A model generated the notes under the pieces. The model was not told where the DNA came from. It made no database searches and worked only from the letters and a program-made list of their open reading frames with translations. This document shows positions 1 through 7,730 of a stretch of DNA of 64,000 bases, piece by piece. The DNA comes from Synechococcus sp. CC9311 (GTDB lineage: Bacteria > Cyanobacteriota > Cyanobacteriia > PCC-6307 > Cyanobiaceae). The first letter of the stretch is position 1. Each line of letters starts with the position of its first letter. The stretch covers positions 1,426,001 through 1,490,000 of the forward strand of contig NC_008319.1 of assembly GCF_000014585.1 (NCBI RefSeq), given 5' to 3'. The position numbers were made by a program, and so were the translations under genes.

Positions 1-2
1 TC

Positions 3-116
3 ACTGCACAAACAATCGGTGCGGAGCTGATCGCCCGTCTGCAAGAAAGCAAGTGTCATGCCTTCTGTTTCCTCGCAAGGGCAATACACCCTGGCAATTC
101 CCTCAAGCACATTTAA
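3..116 (+). CDS. Possible 3' end of a gene entering from upstream
   Basis: One forward frame is open from the window edge to a TAA at 114-116 and would encode a 37-residue tail beginning TAQTIGAELIARLQ. The first part reads like a helical protein terminus. A second frame is also open from the edge to 307, so the choice is unsure. I recognise no family. Confidence 0.2.
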   Translation, partial: TAQTIGAELIARLQESKCHAFCFLARAIHPGNSLKHI

Positions 117-286
117 TTTCATGCACTCACTGCGGCCGTGAGTGTCAACAAGAACGGTTTGCCCAGTTGGGATTTGGATTGAAGACGTGGGATCGTCAGG
201 CAGAAAGCGGAAGCTCACGGAGTGGTTTAACGCTAATGAGAATTGATAGCAACATAAACGAATCAGAGGCTTTCTGCAATCGATTC

Positions 287-484
287 TCAATAGCTGTTGC
301 TTGTTGATGGAGATTGTGTGCGATCTCGACCGTTCCTGACCAAAAACCGCTGACTTTTCGTCTGATCGCCGACAAATGAATCCCCGCCAACAATCGAATC
401 GCGTCTTACCAGAACAAACGCAACCGCAACAAGCACTGCAAGAACAAGCAAAGATGCTCTAAGAATGAATTTGGTGAGGTTCAA
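287..484 (-). CDS. Candidate small single-span membrane protein
   Basis: This minus-strand frame starts at a TTG and encodes 65 residues. Residues 5-26 form one strongly hydrophobic segment (alternating Leu, Val, Ala) followed by two Arg and a polar tail, the pattern of a small inner-membrane protein with one span. It diverges from the porin gene and leaves about 200 bases for promoters between them. A weak purine run (AGAGA) precedes the start. No family was recognised, and a chance ORF remains possible. Confidence 0.33.
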   Translation of the reverse strand: MNLTKFILRASLLVLAVLVAVAFVLVRRDSIVGGDSFVGDQTKSQRFLVRNGRDRTQSPSTSNSY

Positions 485-655
485 TTCTCTAGAAAAATCC
501 AGCGTTATTATCCAACGGACCAGACGGGCTCGAGCTGCTACGTATCAAATGACACGAGCACTTGTGCTTTATGCAAAAAGAGTATGTGACGTACAAGCGG
601 GTGTAAGTGTCTTTTTTAAATTGCATTTTCCACAAAGAACAATTAAGTTTCCGTC

Positions 656-670
656 GACGCATTTTGCGTC
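656..670 (+). promoter_or_regulatory. Hairpin in the porin leader, just before the ribosome binding site
   Basis: A perfect 6-base stem, GACGCA/TGCGTC with loop TTT, ends ten bases before the GAGG ribosome binding site of the porin gene. It would sit in the 5' untranslated region and could influence mRNA stability or translation. The structure is seen directly; the role is inference. Confidence 0.35.
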
Positions 671-689
671 ATCTTGTGTGAGGATCATT

Positions 690-2312
690 TTGAAACTTTT
701 CCAACAACTGTTGGTGGCTCCAGCTGCATTGGGCCTTTTGGCACCTTTGGCTGCAAACGCCACTGAGCTCAATATCAATGGTGTGTCTGACTACGCCGCT
801 TCTGGCGAGCAAGTCACCAGCATCACTCAGTTTTCTGACGTTTACCCAACCGACTGGGCTTATCAGGCTCTTAGCAACCTGATCGAGCGCTACGGCTGTG
901 TTGCCGGTTACCCCAACGGCACCTACCGCGGTAACAGGGCCATGACCCGCTTTGAAGCGGCTGCTCTGTTGAACGCCTGTCTCGACCGCGTCACCGAAGT
1001 GACCGACGAGCTGAAGCGCCTGATGAAAGAGTTCGAAAAGGAACTCGCCATCCTCAAGGGCCGTGTTGACGGACTTGAAGCTCGCGTTGGCGAACTGGAA
1101 GCAACTCAGTTCTCCACCACTACTAAGTTGACCGGTAAAGCCGAGTTCACCATTGGTGCTCAAAGCTATGGCGGAGATGAAACCAACAATCTGCAGGATC
1201 CAGCAACTGGTGAATACCTAGGTGATACAGGTACGGTCTTCTCTTACCGCACCACTCTCAACCTCAACACCAGCTTCACGGGCAAGGATTTGCTCTATAC
1301 CCGTTTAAGAACGGGTAATTTTGGTGATAACGGTTTCTCCGGTAAGAGTGATAGCTACACCGGAAGCCAAACTCAAATCGAGGCTTCCAAATCCAGCGCA
1401 AACAGCCTGAAGGTTGACAAGCTCTGGTATCAATTCCCCCTCGGAAATGATTTCCAAGTCTTTGCTGGTCCTCTAATCGAGAACTACTACATGCTGGCCG
1501 CCACCCCTGGCGTTTACAAGCATGTACTGAAGCAGTTCAAGCTCGGTGGCTACTACGGTGCCTATGGCGCAAGTACATCACCTGGCGCAGGTATCAACTG
1601 GATCAGCAATAGAAATGCTGACTACAGCGATCCTAAGTTCAAAGTTAGCGTCAACTACGTCGCTAAGAATGGTGCCAAGAGTGACCCCAATGATGGTGGT
1701 ATCGCAGGTGATCGTTCCAAAGGTAAGTTCCTGAGCCAAATCGCCTATGGAACACCTTCATGGCAAGTTTCTGCGGCTTACGCCTATTCACAGGCTGGCA
1801 TGACTGTGGGTGGAGCAGGTACACCACTCGGTAAATCCACTAGCGGTTACGACGATGCCAACCAGTTCAACTTGAATGCTTATTACCAGCCCCTCGATAG
1901 CGGTTGGATTCCAAGCATCAGCGTTGGCTGGAGCCTCACCAGTTTCAATTTGGAAGATGGTGCTGCTGATGGTACACGTCAGCAGGCTCAAGGTTGGCTT
2001 GTGGGCCTAAACTGGCAAGATGCATTTATGCGAGGCAACCGCTTAGGTTTCGCAGTTGGGCAACCTCAGTTTGTAACTCAAATCAAAGGCACAGACCCAA
2101 GCAACGGTAAGAAGTATCCAGCTGACGGCAACTATGCCTTCGAACTGTATTACGACTTCCAAGTCACCGATAACATCACTGTGACTCCTGCTTTGTTCTA
2201 CTTGAGCCGTCCTTTTGGCCAAGAAACTGGGGATAGCGCAGCCAGAGGAGGTACTGGTGCAGACCAGTTCAGTACCCTTGGTGGTCTTGTGTTGACTACA
2301 TTTAAGTTCTAG
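690..2312 (+). CDS. SLH-domain outer-membrane porin (Som / OprB-like)
   Basis: This is a cyanobacterial porin of about 540 residues forming a beta-barrel in the outer membrane. The frame is open from 465, but the TTG at 690 is preferred: GAGG lies six bases before it and it gives a clean signal peptide (residues 1-24, cut after AANA). Residues 50-100 form an S-layer homology domain that in this family binds peptidoglycan-linked polysaccharide. Residues about 102-140 are a coiled coil (KRLMKEFEKELAIL). The rest is a Gly/Tyr/Asn-rich barrel ending in Phe, the expected Bam signal. It is followed at once by a strong terminator. The function is known for the family; solute specificity cannot be read. 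Confidence 0.93.
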   Translation: MKLFQQLLVAPAALGLLAPLAANATELNINGVSDYAASGEQVTSITQFSDVYPTDWAYQALSNLIERYGCVAGYPNGTYRGNRAMTRFEAAALLNACLDRVTEVTDELKRLMKEFEKELAILKGRVDGLEARVGELEATQFSTTTKLTGKAEFTIGAQSYGGDETNNLQDPATGEYLGDTGTVFSYRTTLNLNTSFTGKDLLYTRLRTGNFGDNGFSGKSDSYTGSQTQIEASKSSANSLKVDKLWYQFPLGNDFQVFAGPLIENYYMLAATPGVYKHVLKQFKLGGYYGAYGASTSPGAGINWISNRNADYSDPKFKVSVNYVAKNGAKSDPNDGGIAGDRSKGKFLSQIAYGTPSWQVSAAYAYSQAGMTVGGAGTPLGKSTSGYDDANQFNLNAYYQPLDSGWIPSISVGWSLTSFNLEDGAADGTRQQAQGWLVGLNWQDAFMRGNRLGFAVGQPQFVTQIKGTDPSNGKKYPADGNYAFELYYDFQVTDNITVTPALFYLSRPFGQETGDSAARGGTGADQFSTLGGLVLTTFKF

Positions 2313-2338
2313 AACTTTAAATCTAATCACATAAACGA

Positions 2339-2363
2339 GGAGGGTCATACCCTCCTTTTTTTT
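2339..2363 (+). terminator. Rho-independent terminator of the porin gene
   Basis: A GGAGGGT/ACCCTCC stem with a CAT loop is followed by eight T residues, 27 bases after the porin stop codon. Confidence 0.92.
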
Positions 2364-2379
2364 GCTTTCAAATTGCCAT

Positions 2380-2409
2380 TAAAAAAGGAGGGACTCACAA
2401 GTCCCTCCT
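2380..2409 (-). terminator. Rho-independent terminator of the small secreted-protein gene
   Basis: An AGGAGGGACT/AGTCCCTCCT stem with a 4-base loop has an A-tract on its left side, which is a U-tract in the minus-strand transcript. It lies 25 bases past the stop of the minus-strand gene and faces the porin terminator. Confidence 0.88.
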
Positions 2410-2433
2410 AAAAGTCAGAAAATAATATTGATG

Positions 2434-2676
2434 TTACCAGCAGTTCTCACCTTCACCAATCGGAATACAGATATCCTGCTCTTTTGCCTTTTCAGCTGCT
2501 GCCTTGGCATCAGCATCTTTCTTAGCTTCTGCATCAAGATCTTGATCTGTCGACCATTCCTGAAGTCCTCCGCCAATCATGTCTTGATCGGCTTGAGCTG
2601 GTTCGACGATTGCTAACTGGCCTGATAGTGCAGCTGCACTAGCAAGAAATATTGAAAGGGCAGTCGTCTTTTTCAT
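2434..2676 (-). CDS. Small secreted protein with C-terminal Cys pair
   Basis: This 80-residue protein begins MKKTTALSIF with a Sec signal peptide of about 28 residues ending AQA. A charged Asp/Ala/Lys/Glu-rich helix follows. The C-terminus carries two Cys about ten residues apart and ends in Trp (DICIPIGEGENCW), suggesting a disulfide-closed terminal loop in the periplasm or outside the cell. A start five codons upstream is possible, but the Lys-rich start fits a signal peptide better. It has its own terminator. No family was recognised. Confidence 0.72.
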   Translation of the reverse strand: MKKTTALSIFLASAAALSGQLAIVEPAQADQDMIGGGLQEWSTDQDLDAEAKKDADAKAAAEKAKEQDICIPIGEGENCW

Positions 2677-2742
2677 GAAATTTGAGCACATACATCAGCT
2701 TACTGAAAAAATCGAGAGCAGAGTGAATCTTTTTATACATGC

Positions 2743-3405
2743 TTAGCCACCTAACCGGCGTAACAGGTTTGTATAAGCCAAAAAGATCAAATCAAGTTCG
2801 TCACTTCGGCCGTGCTTTGCCAAAACCGCACGTGCACCACTTTCAAGCTGAAATAAACAGATTCGATCATTTTCGGCTTGAACATAACTCTCAATCCAAC
2901 CCACACAAACGGTGCGAATACCACTGGTGACATTACAAACACGATGCAACGATGTACTGGGGTAGATCAAAATTTCTCCCTGCTTAAGCTTGATAGGGTA
3001 TGACTCAGAAATACTGTCAATCTCTAGATCACCACCCTCATACATCGTGTCATCCGTCAAAGATAAAGTAAAAGACAAATCACTTCTTCCACTACTCATG
3101 TAGGCATTATCCACATGAGTGTCATACCCACCTTCCTTTTCTGTTTTAGAAATCAAGAATCGGTGGAGTTTGCGAGGAAGGCAAAACCCCTTCACTACTG
3201 GATGATTCCACATTGCGCGTTCTACGAGCTCATGAATTTCTTTTCGCAATGCAGAGTCATAGTTAATTTGAAAATTTCTTTTACCCCCCTTAGCGTGAGC
3301 ACCAGCGGTTAGCGAACCGTCCAGCCATTCCGCTTCGTTAGCAAGTCTTTCAAGCAAGCGCTCGCAGGTTGCTTGATCCAGTATTTGCAATCGCAAATGA
3401 TTCAT
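2743..3405 (-). CDS. PKHD-type Fe(II)/2-oxoglutarate dioxygenase
   Basis: This 220-residue protein belongs to the PiuC/YbiX-like prolyl-4-hydroxylase superfamily. The metal-binding triad is visible as H97-x-D99 and H154, and R164 is the expected 2-oxoglutarate anchor. Length and motif spacing match the family (about 225 residues). It is cytoplasmic, uses Fe(II), and in many bacteria is linked to iron uptake; the substrate is unknown. It diverges from futA across a 106-base gap containing a repeated palindromic motif, so the pair is probably controlled together by iron. Confidence 0.9.
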   Translation of the reverse strand: MNHLRLQILDQATCERLLERLANEAEWLDGSLTAGAHAKGGKRNFQINYDSALRKEIHELVERAMWNHPVVKGFCLPRKLHRFLISKTEKEGGYDTHVDNAYMSSGRSDLSFTLSLTDDTMYEGGDLEIDSISESYPIKLKQGEILIYPSTSLHRVCNVTSGIRTVCVGWIESYVQAENDRICLFQLESGARAVLAKHGRSDELDLIFLAYTNLLRRLGG

Positions 3406-3453
3406 TGTTCAGTCCTTGTATCTCTGGAAAATCGGCGAAGCGTACCCCTGTGA

Positions 3454-3468
3454 CAAATGATTCGTTTG
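3454..3468. promoter_or_regulatory. Candidate Fur-like operator between dioxygenase gene and futA
   Basis: CAAATGATTCGTTTG is a 7-1-7 imperfect palindrome with one mismatched pair, the same architecture as a Fur box. Its first ten bases (CAAATGATTC) recur at 3394-3403 over the dioxygenase start codon. It sits near the -35 region of the futA promoter. It does not closely match the Escherichia coli consensus, so assignment to Fur is inference from geometry and gene context. Confidence 0.4.
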
Positions 3469-3484
3469 CGTCCCAACAGGCTTC

Positions 3485-3490
3485 TATAAT
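3485..3490 (+). promoter_or_regulatory. Probable -10 box of futA
   Basis: A perfect TATAAT lies 21 bases before the futA start codon. A clear -35 is not evident, which fits a regulated promoter. Confidence 0.5.
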
Positions 3491-3511
3491 AAAAGAAAAT
3501 GCTTTATTGAG

Positions 3512-4516
3512 ATGAAACCTTTTCTGTTTCTCACATCTCTTTTGCCACTAGCTCTATTTGCACCAGCTTATGCGGCAGAAGAAGTCAGAGTTTACTCAGG
3601 TCGTCATTACAATACTGACCGTCAAGTATATAAAAAGTTTTCAGATCAAACCGGAATCAAAGTTCGCTTAGTAGAAGCATCGGGCATTTCTTTAGTTCAA
3701 CGACTAAAAAGTGAAGGCAAGAACACCAAAGCAGACGTAATCATTTTAGTTGATGCTGCACGCATCAACAATGCAGCCAACGCCGGGCTCTTTGCCCCAA
3801 TTCAATCTTCTTCACTAAGTAAATCCGTACCTTCTCGCTATCGAGATCCAAACAAAAGATGGTTTGGTTTAACTCGACGAGTGCGCGCGATTATCGTGAA
3901 TCCAGCCATTGTGAATCCATCCTCAGTTACGTCATATTCACAACTAGCAAGCCCAGCTCTAAAAGGAAAAGTATGTCTAAGGAAGAGAAAAAATGTCTAC
4001 AATCAATCACTTGTTGCTGATCAACTAGCACTGAAGGGCACAGCCAAGGTTAAATCCTGGCTGAAAGGTCTTACTAGCAATGTCAGTCAACCGTATTTTG
4101 GTGGAGACATCGGGCTCATTCGGGCTGTCGCTCAAGGACAGTGTGGCGTTGGAGTTGTGAATCACTATTACTTAGCTCGCATGAGAGCGGGGGTTAACGG
4201 GAAAAAAGATCAGCAATTTGCCAATGATGTAAAAATCGTGATGCCAAATCCTGCTCATGTAAATATTAGTGCTGCAGCAGTTTCGCGTTACTCTAAGAAT
4301 AAAAAAAATGCAGTCAAATTAATCGAATTTCTGGCATCACCTAAGGGAAGCGCTGGCATTGCAGGGCCCACCTATGAGTTCCCCTTACAAGGTGTTGGTG
4401 GTTCAACTTATCTCAAAGGAATGACAAAATTCACTCCTGATCAAGTCACTATTTCGCAACTAAGTCGTTACAACAAAGAAGCCATCCGTCTTATTACCGA
4501 GGCTGGATGGAAATAA
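3512..4516 (+). CDS. futA: Periplasmic Fe(III)-binding protein of the Fut ABC transporter
   Basis: This 334-residue protein has a signal peptide ending AYA (residue 21) and the mature start AEEVRVYSGRHYNTD, typical of the FutA/IdiA/FbpA ferric-binding family. Tyrosines that ligate iron in the family are present: RHY at 31-33, VYNQSL in the middle and NHYYLARM near residue 230. It delivers Fe(III) to the FutB/FutC permease, which is not in this window. The paralogues FutA and IdiA cannot be separated by sight. The 3' end overlaps the converging decarboxylase gene by 23 bases. Base composition is AT-richer than the genes to its right. Confidence 0.92.
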   Translation: MKPFLFLTSLLPLALFAPAYAAEEVRVYSGRHYNTDRQVYKKFSDQTGIKVRLVEASGISLVQRLKSEGKNTKADVIILVDAARINNAANAGLFAPIQSSSLSKSVPSRYRDPNKRWFGLTRRVRAIIVNPAIVNPSSVTSYSQLASPALKGKVCLRKRKNVYNQSLVADQLALKGTAKVKSWLKGLTSNVSQPYFGGDIGLIRAVAQGQCGVGVVNHYYLARMRAGVNGKKDQQFANDVKIVMPNPAHVNISAAAVSRYSKNKKNAVKLIEFLASPKGSAGIAGPTYEFPLQGVGGSTYLKGMTKFTPDQVTISQLSRYNKEAIRLITEAGWK

Positions 4517-6050
4517 GCTTGTCCAATACATAGCCAAATAGTGCAGGATCTGGTTCAGCATTGCCCAGATCTGACAAGCCAAGCTCCTCGAGCCGATCTG
4601 ATACTTTTTGCTCTAAATCAGCTGGTCGGCTCAGAGGTTTACCCCATTCGTGATTCTTTTCTGGTCCAATTTTAGTTGTAGCGTCGATAGCCATTCTTCC
4701 ACCAAGTCCCAATTGTTCACTTGCAAAATCAAGGGTGTCAAAGGGTGTATTTTCTAAAACAAATAGATCTCTTTGTGGATCAACTTGTGCAGCAATAGCC
4801 CAAACAACCTGACGTGGATCCCGCACATTGATATGTTCGTCAACAACGACAACAAACTTGGTGTAAGTGAATTGTGGGAGTGCACTCCAGAATGCCATTG
4901 CAGCTCTTTTTGCTTGACCTGGGTAGGCTTTGTCAATAGAAATAACCGCTAGTTTGTAACTTAGGGCTTCCATTGGTAAAAAGAAATCTCTGATTTCTGG
5001 AATTTGTTGACGCAAAATTGGCGTGTAAATTCTGTTGAGAGCAATCGCCAGCATTGCCTCCTCTTTCGGTGGCCGTCCACTGAACGTGGTGAGAAAGATT
5101 GGTGACCGCCGCTGCGTCATGCAGTGGAAGCGCACCAAGGGTGAATCCTCTACGCCACCATAAAAACCCATATGGTCGCCAAATGGACCGTCTGGGCTCA
5201 CCTCTCCAGGGGTAATCGTTCCCTCTAACACCACCTCACTGCAACTTGGCACCTGCAGGTCAATCGTTTTGCAGGGGGTGAGCCGTACACCCTCCCCTGC
5301 ATAAATGCCTGCAAACAGCCATTCACTGAGCTGCACTGGGATCGGCGTTGCTGCCGCCATCACAAGCAAAGGGTGCACACCAATAGCGATGGCAACCTCC
5401 AGCTTTTTGCCCATCGCCGCTGCCTTGCGCAGATGACGAGCCCCACCACGAACGCTCAACCAATGCACGGTCATGGTGTTGACCGATTGACGCTGCAACC
5501 GATACACCCCCACATTTGGAACCCCTGTTTCAGGGTCCTTCGTGATCACAAGTCCCAACGTGATCACACCACCAGCATCACCTGGCCAAGGTCGTATCAG
5601 AGGGATCTGATCAAGATTGACGTCATCTCCAAGAAACACCTGCTGACGGCAGGGAGGGACGAGATCGCGATCTGGTCGTGCCTTCACCAAATCCCAAAAC
5701 ACCCTTGCAAATTGTTTGGTCTCCTTGAGGTCTTTCGGAGGCCTCGGTTGCTGAAGAATTGCCAGTCGGGATCCAAGCTCCTCGAGTTGTTCAGCCCGCT
5801 CCAGACCCATGCTCCAGACCACACGCTCCACAGTGCCAAGAGTGTTAACGGCGACAGGCATGCTTGAGCCAATCACGTTCTCAAACAGAAGGGCTGGTCC
5901 ACCAGCAGCAAGCACACGATCAGCGATGGCTGCTAGTTCAAGGTCTGGATCAACCGGCGCCGTGATGCGACGTAGCTGCCCACGCTCGTCCAGCAGCTTG
6001 AGGAAGTCCCGCAGATCTCTCGTTCCAGGGCCGGGGCCAATCAAAGCCAT
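4494..6050 (-). CDS. UbiD-family prenylated-FMN decarboxylase
   Basis: This protein of about 518 residues starts MALIGPGPGTRDLRDFLKLL, the usual beginning of cyanobacterial UbiD homologues; a start nine codons upstream is less likely. UbiD enzymes use prenylated FMN made by UbiX to decarboxylate aromatic or unsaturated acids. The motifs GPFGDHMGFYGG and the segment LVITKDPETGVPNVGVYRLQ fit the cofactor and metal site. In cyanobacteria the likely role is 4-hydroxybenzoate decarboxylation in plastoquinone synthesis, but this is not proven by sequence. UbiX is not in the window. Confidence 0.88.
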   Translation of the reverse strand: MALIGPGPGTRDLRDFLKLLDERGQLRRITAPVDPDLELAAIADRVLAAGGPALLFENVIGSSMPVAVNTLGTVERVVWSMGLERAEQLEELGSRLAILQQPRPPKDLKETKQFARVFWDLVKARPDRDLVPPCRQQVFLGDDVNLDQIPLIRPWPGDAGGVITLGLVITKDPETGVPNVGVYRLQRQSVNTMTVHWLSVRGGARHLRKAAAMGKKLEVAIAIGVHPLLVMAAATPIPVQLSEWLFAGIYAGEGVRLTPCKTIDLQVPSCSEVVLEGTITPGEVSPDGPFGDHMGFYGGVEDSPLVRFHCMTQRRSPIFLTTFSGRPPKEEAMLAIALNRIYTPILRQQIPEIRDFFLPMEALSYKLAVISIDKAYPGQAKRAAMAFWSALPQFTYTKFVVVVDEHINVRDPRQVVWAIAAQVDPQRDLFVLENTPFDTLDFASEQLGLGGRMAIDATTKIGPEKNHEWGKPLSRPADLEQKVSDRLEELGLSDLGNAEPDPALFGYVLDKLISIQPR

Positions 6051-6115
6051 GGAGATGAAAGGGTGATCAGGTAGCAATCTCGTTACTGTGACGCACGCTG
6101 ATCGAGATCGTGGCC

Positions 6116-6856
6116 ATGAAGGTGTCCTATTTCCACGTTGCTGGTGAAGTACCAGACACCATCAATGGACCAGATGGTCCTGACGCTGCTGTTGTTATCG
6201 ATGTACTGCGCGCCACCACCACCATTGCCTGGGCCCTGCATAACGGAGCAGAAGCGGTCCAAACCTTTGCTGATCTCGATGAACTTCGGGCGGAGGCCAA
6301 CTCCTGGCCCGATGAACAGCGTCTGCTGGTAGGCGAGCGAGGAGGTTGCAAGCTCGATGGCTTTGATCTTGGCAATTCCCCTATGTCTGTTGTTCCCGAC
6401 ACAGTGAAGGGCAAACGCCTCTTCATGAGCACCACCAATGGCACCCGCTCCTTGCACCGGGTTCGAGAGGTGGCCTGTGTTCTCACGGTGGCATTGCCTA
6501 ACCGTGAGGCGGTGGCACAACGACTGATCAATGATCAGCCAGAACAGGTGTGGATGGTGGGAAGCGGCTGGGAAGGCACCTATTCCTTGGAGGATTCATT
6601 AGCAGCTGGTGCTCTCGCCGACTCCCTCCTTGCCGCAGGAGCCACCGTTGCGAACGATGAAATGCAAGCGGCACTCGCTCTGTGGTCCCAATGGAAAGAC
6701 AATCCTGAAGCCTGTTTACGGATCGCATCCCACGGACAGCGTTTGATTCGCTTGGGTGATCACGACGCTGATTTCCAACGCTGTGCTGGTCTTGATCAGC
6801 TCTCGGTGGTGCCCACACAGGCAGAACAAGGCGTACTTCGTGCCGTCTCTGGGTAG
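6116..6856 (+). CDS. comB: 2-phosphosulfolactate phosphatase (ComB family)
   Basis: This protein of about 246 residues contains the family signatures [11 protein letters not shown] near the N-terminus, GERGG and STTNGTRSL. ComB hydrolyses 2-phospho-3-sulfolactate in the coenzyme M pathway of methanogens. Cyanobacteria keep it without the rest of that pathway, so the true substrate here is uncertain. The ATG at 6116 gives the conserved MKVSYFHVA start; a GTG two codons earlier is also in frame. It diverges from the decarboxylase gene with only 65 bases between them. Confidence 0.88.
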
Positions 6857-6903
6857 CCGAAAAGCTGTAAGCCAATACCATTTGCCAATCGGACATAACG
6901 CAA

Positions 6904-7725
6904 GTGAGTGACTTTTTGGCTGCGGCCCTGCAACTCACCAGCACAACAGACCCTGAAAGCAATTTTGCGGCCGCTGAGGAGCAAATTGATTTAGCGGCAC
7001 GTCGTGGCGCAGAGCTTGTCGCTCTGCCCGAAAACTTCGCTTTTATGGGAGACGACGCACAGCGACTCGAAGTTGCACCGGCGTTGTCTGAACAGGCGTC
7101 TCGCTTTCTGGTCACGATGGCTCGCCGGTACCAGATCGTTGTTCTAGGTGGAGGGTTTCCCGTTCCCACAGGTGATGGGCAACACCATTTTCAAAGGTCA
7201 CAACTCGTAGGCCGTGATGGTCAAGTCTTGGCGAGTTACGACAAAATCCATCTCTTTGACGTAGATCTCCCAGACGGGAGCTCGTACCGGGAATCAGCGA
7301 GCTTTAGCCCAGGAATGTCGCCCCCTCCCGTTGTCGATGTGCCTGGACTGTGTCGGGTGGGGCTATCCATTTGCTACGACGTGCGCTTCCCTGAGCTGTA
7401 TCGCCATCTCGTTGGAGCCGGAGCCGAGTTGTTAATGATTCCCGCTGCCTTCACAGCCTTTACAGGTAAGGATCATTGGCAGGTCTTGCTCCAGTCTCGG
7501 GCGATCGAAAACACGGCATACGTGCTGGCACCAGCCCAAACGGGCGTGCATTACATGCGCAGACAGAGCCACGGTCATTCCATGGTGGTGGACCCTTGGG
7601 GAACGGTGTTGTCCGATGCTGGGGTTGCGCCAGGAGCAGCCATCGCTCCGGTTGACCCAAGCCATCTCCAACGCATCCGCGGCCAGATGCCGAGCCTGAA
7701 GCACCGCCAACCCGCGTTGTTCTGA
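6904..7725 (+). CDS. Carbon-nitrogen hydrolase (Nit/omega-amidase-like)
   Basis: This 273-residue nitrilase-superfamily protein shows the catalytic triad E43 (LPENF), K115 (YDKIHLFDVD) and C158 (SICYDVRFPE). The motif set and length resemble Nit1/Nit2 enzymes, which remove damaged deaminated glutathione or alpha-keto amides. The start is GTG. It lies five bases before amiC and may share its transcript. The family is certain; the substrate is inferred. Confidence 0.9.
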   Translation: MSDFLAAALQLTSTTDPESNFAAAEEQIDLAARRGAELVALPENFAFMGDDAQRLEVAPALSEQASRFLVTMARRYQIVVLGGGFPVPTGDGQHHFQRSQLVGRDGQVLASYDKIHLFDVDLPDGSSYRESASFSPGMSPPPVVDVPGLCRVGLSICYDVRFPELYRHLVGAGAELLMIPAAFTAFTGKDHWQVLLQSRAIENTAYVLAPAQTGVHYMRRQSHGHSMVVDPWGTVLSDAGVAPGAAIAPVDPSHLQRIRGQMPSLKHRQPALF

Positions 7726-7730
7726 AGGTC

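Noticed and set aside
465-689. N-terminal extension of the porin frame
   Set aside because: It contains a hairpin leader and no signal peptide; the TTG at 690 has a ribosome binding site and begins a standard signal peptide.
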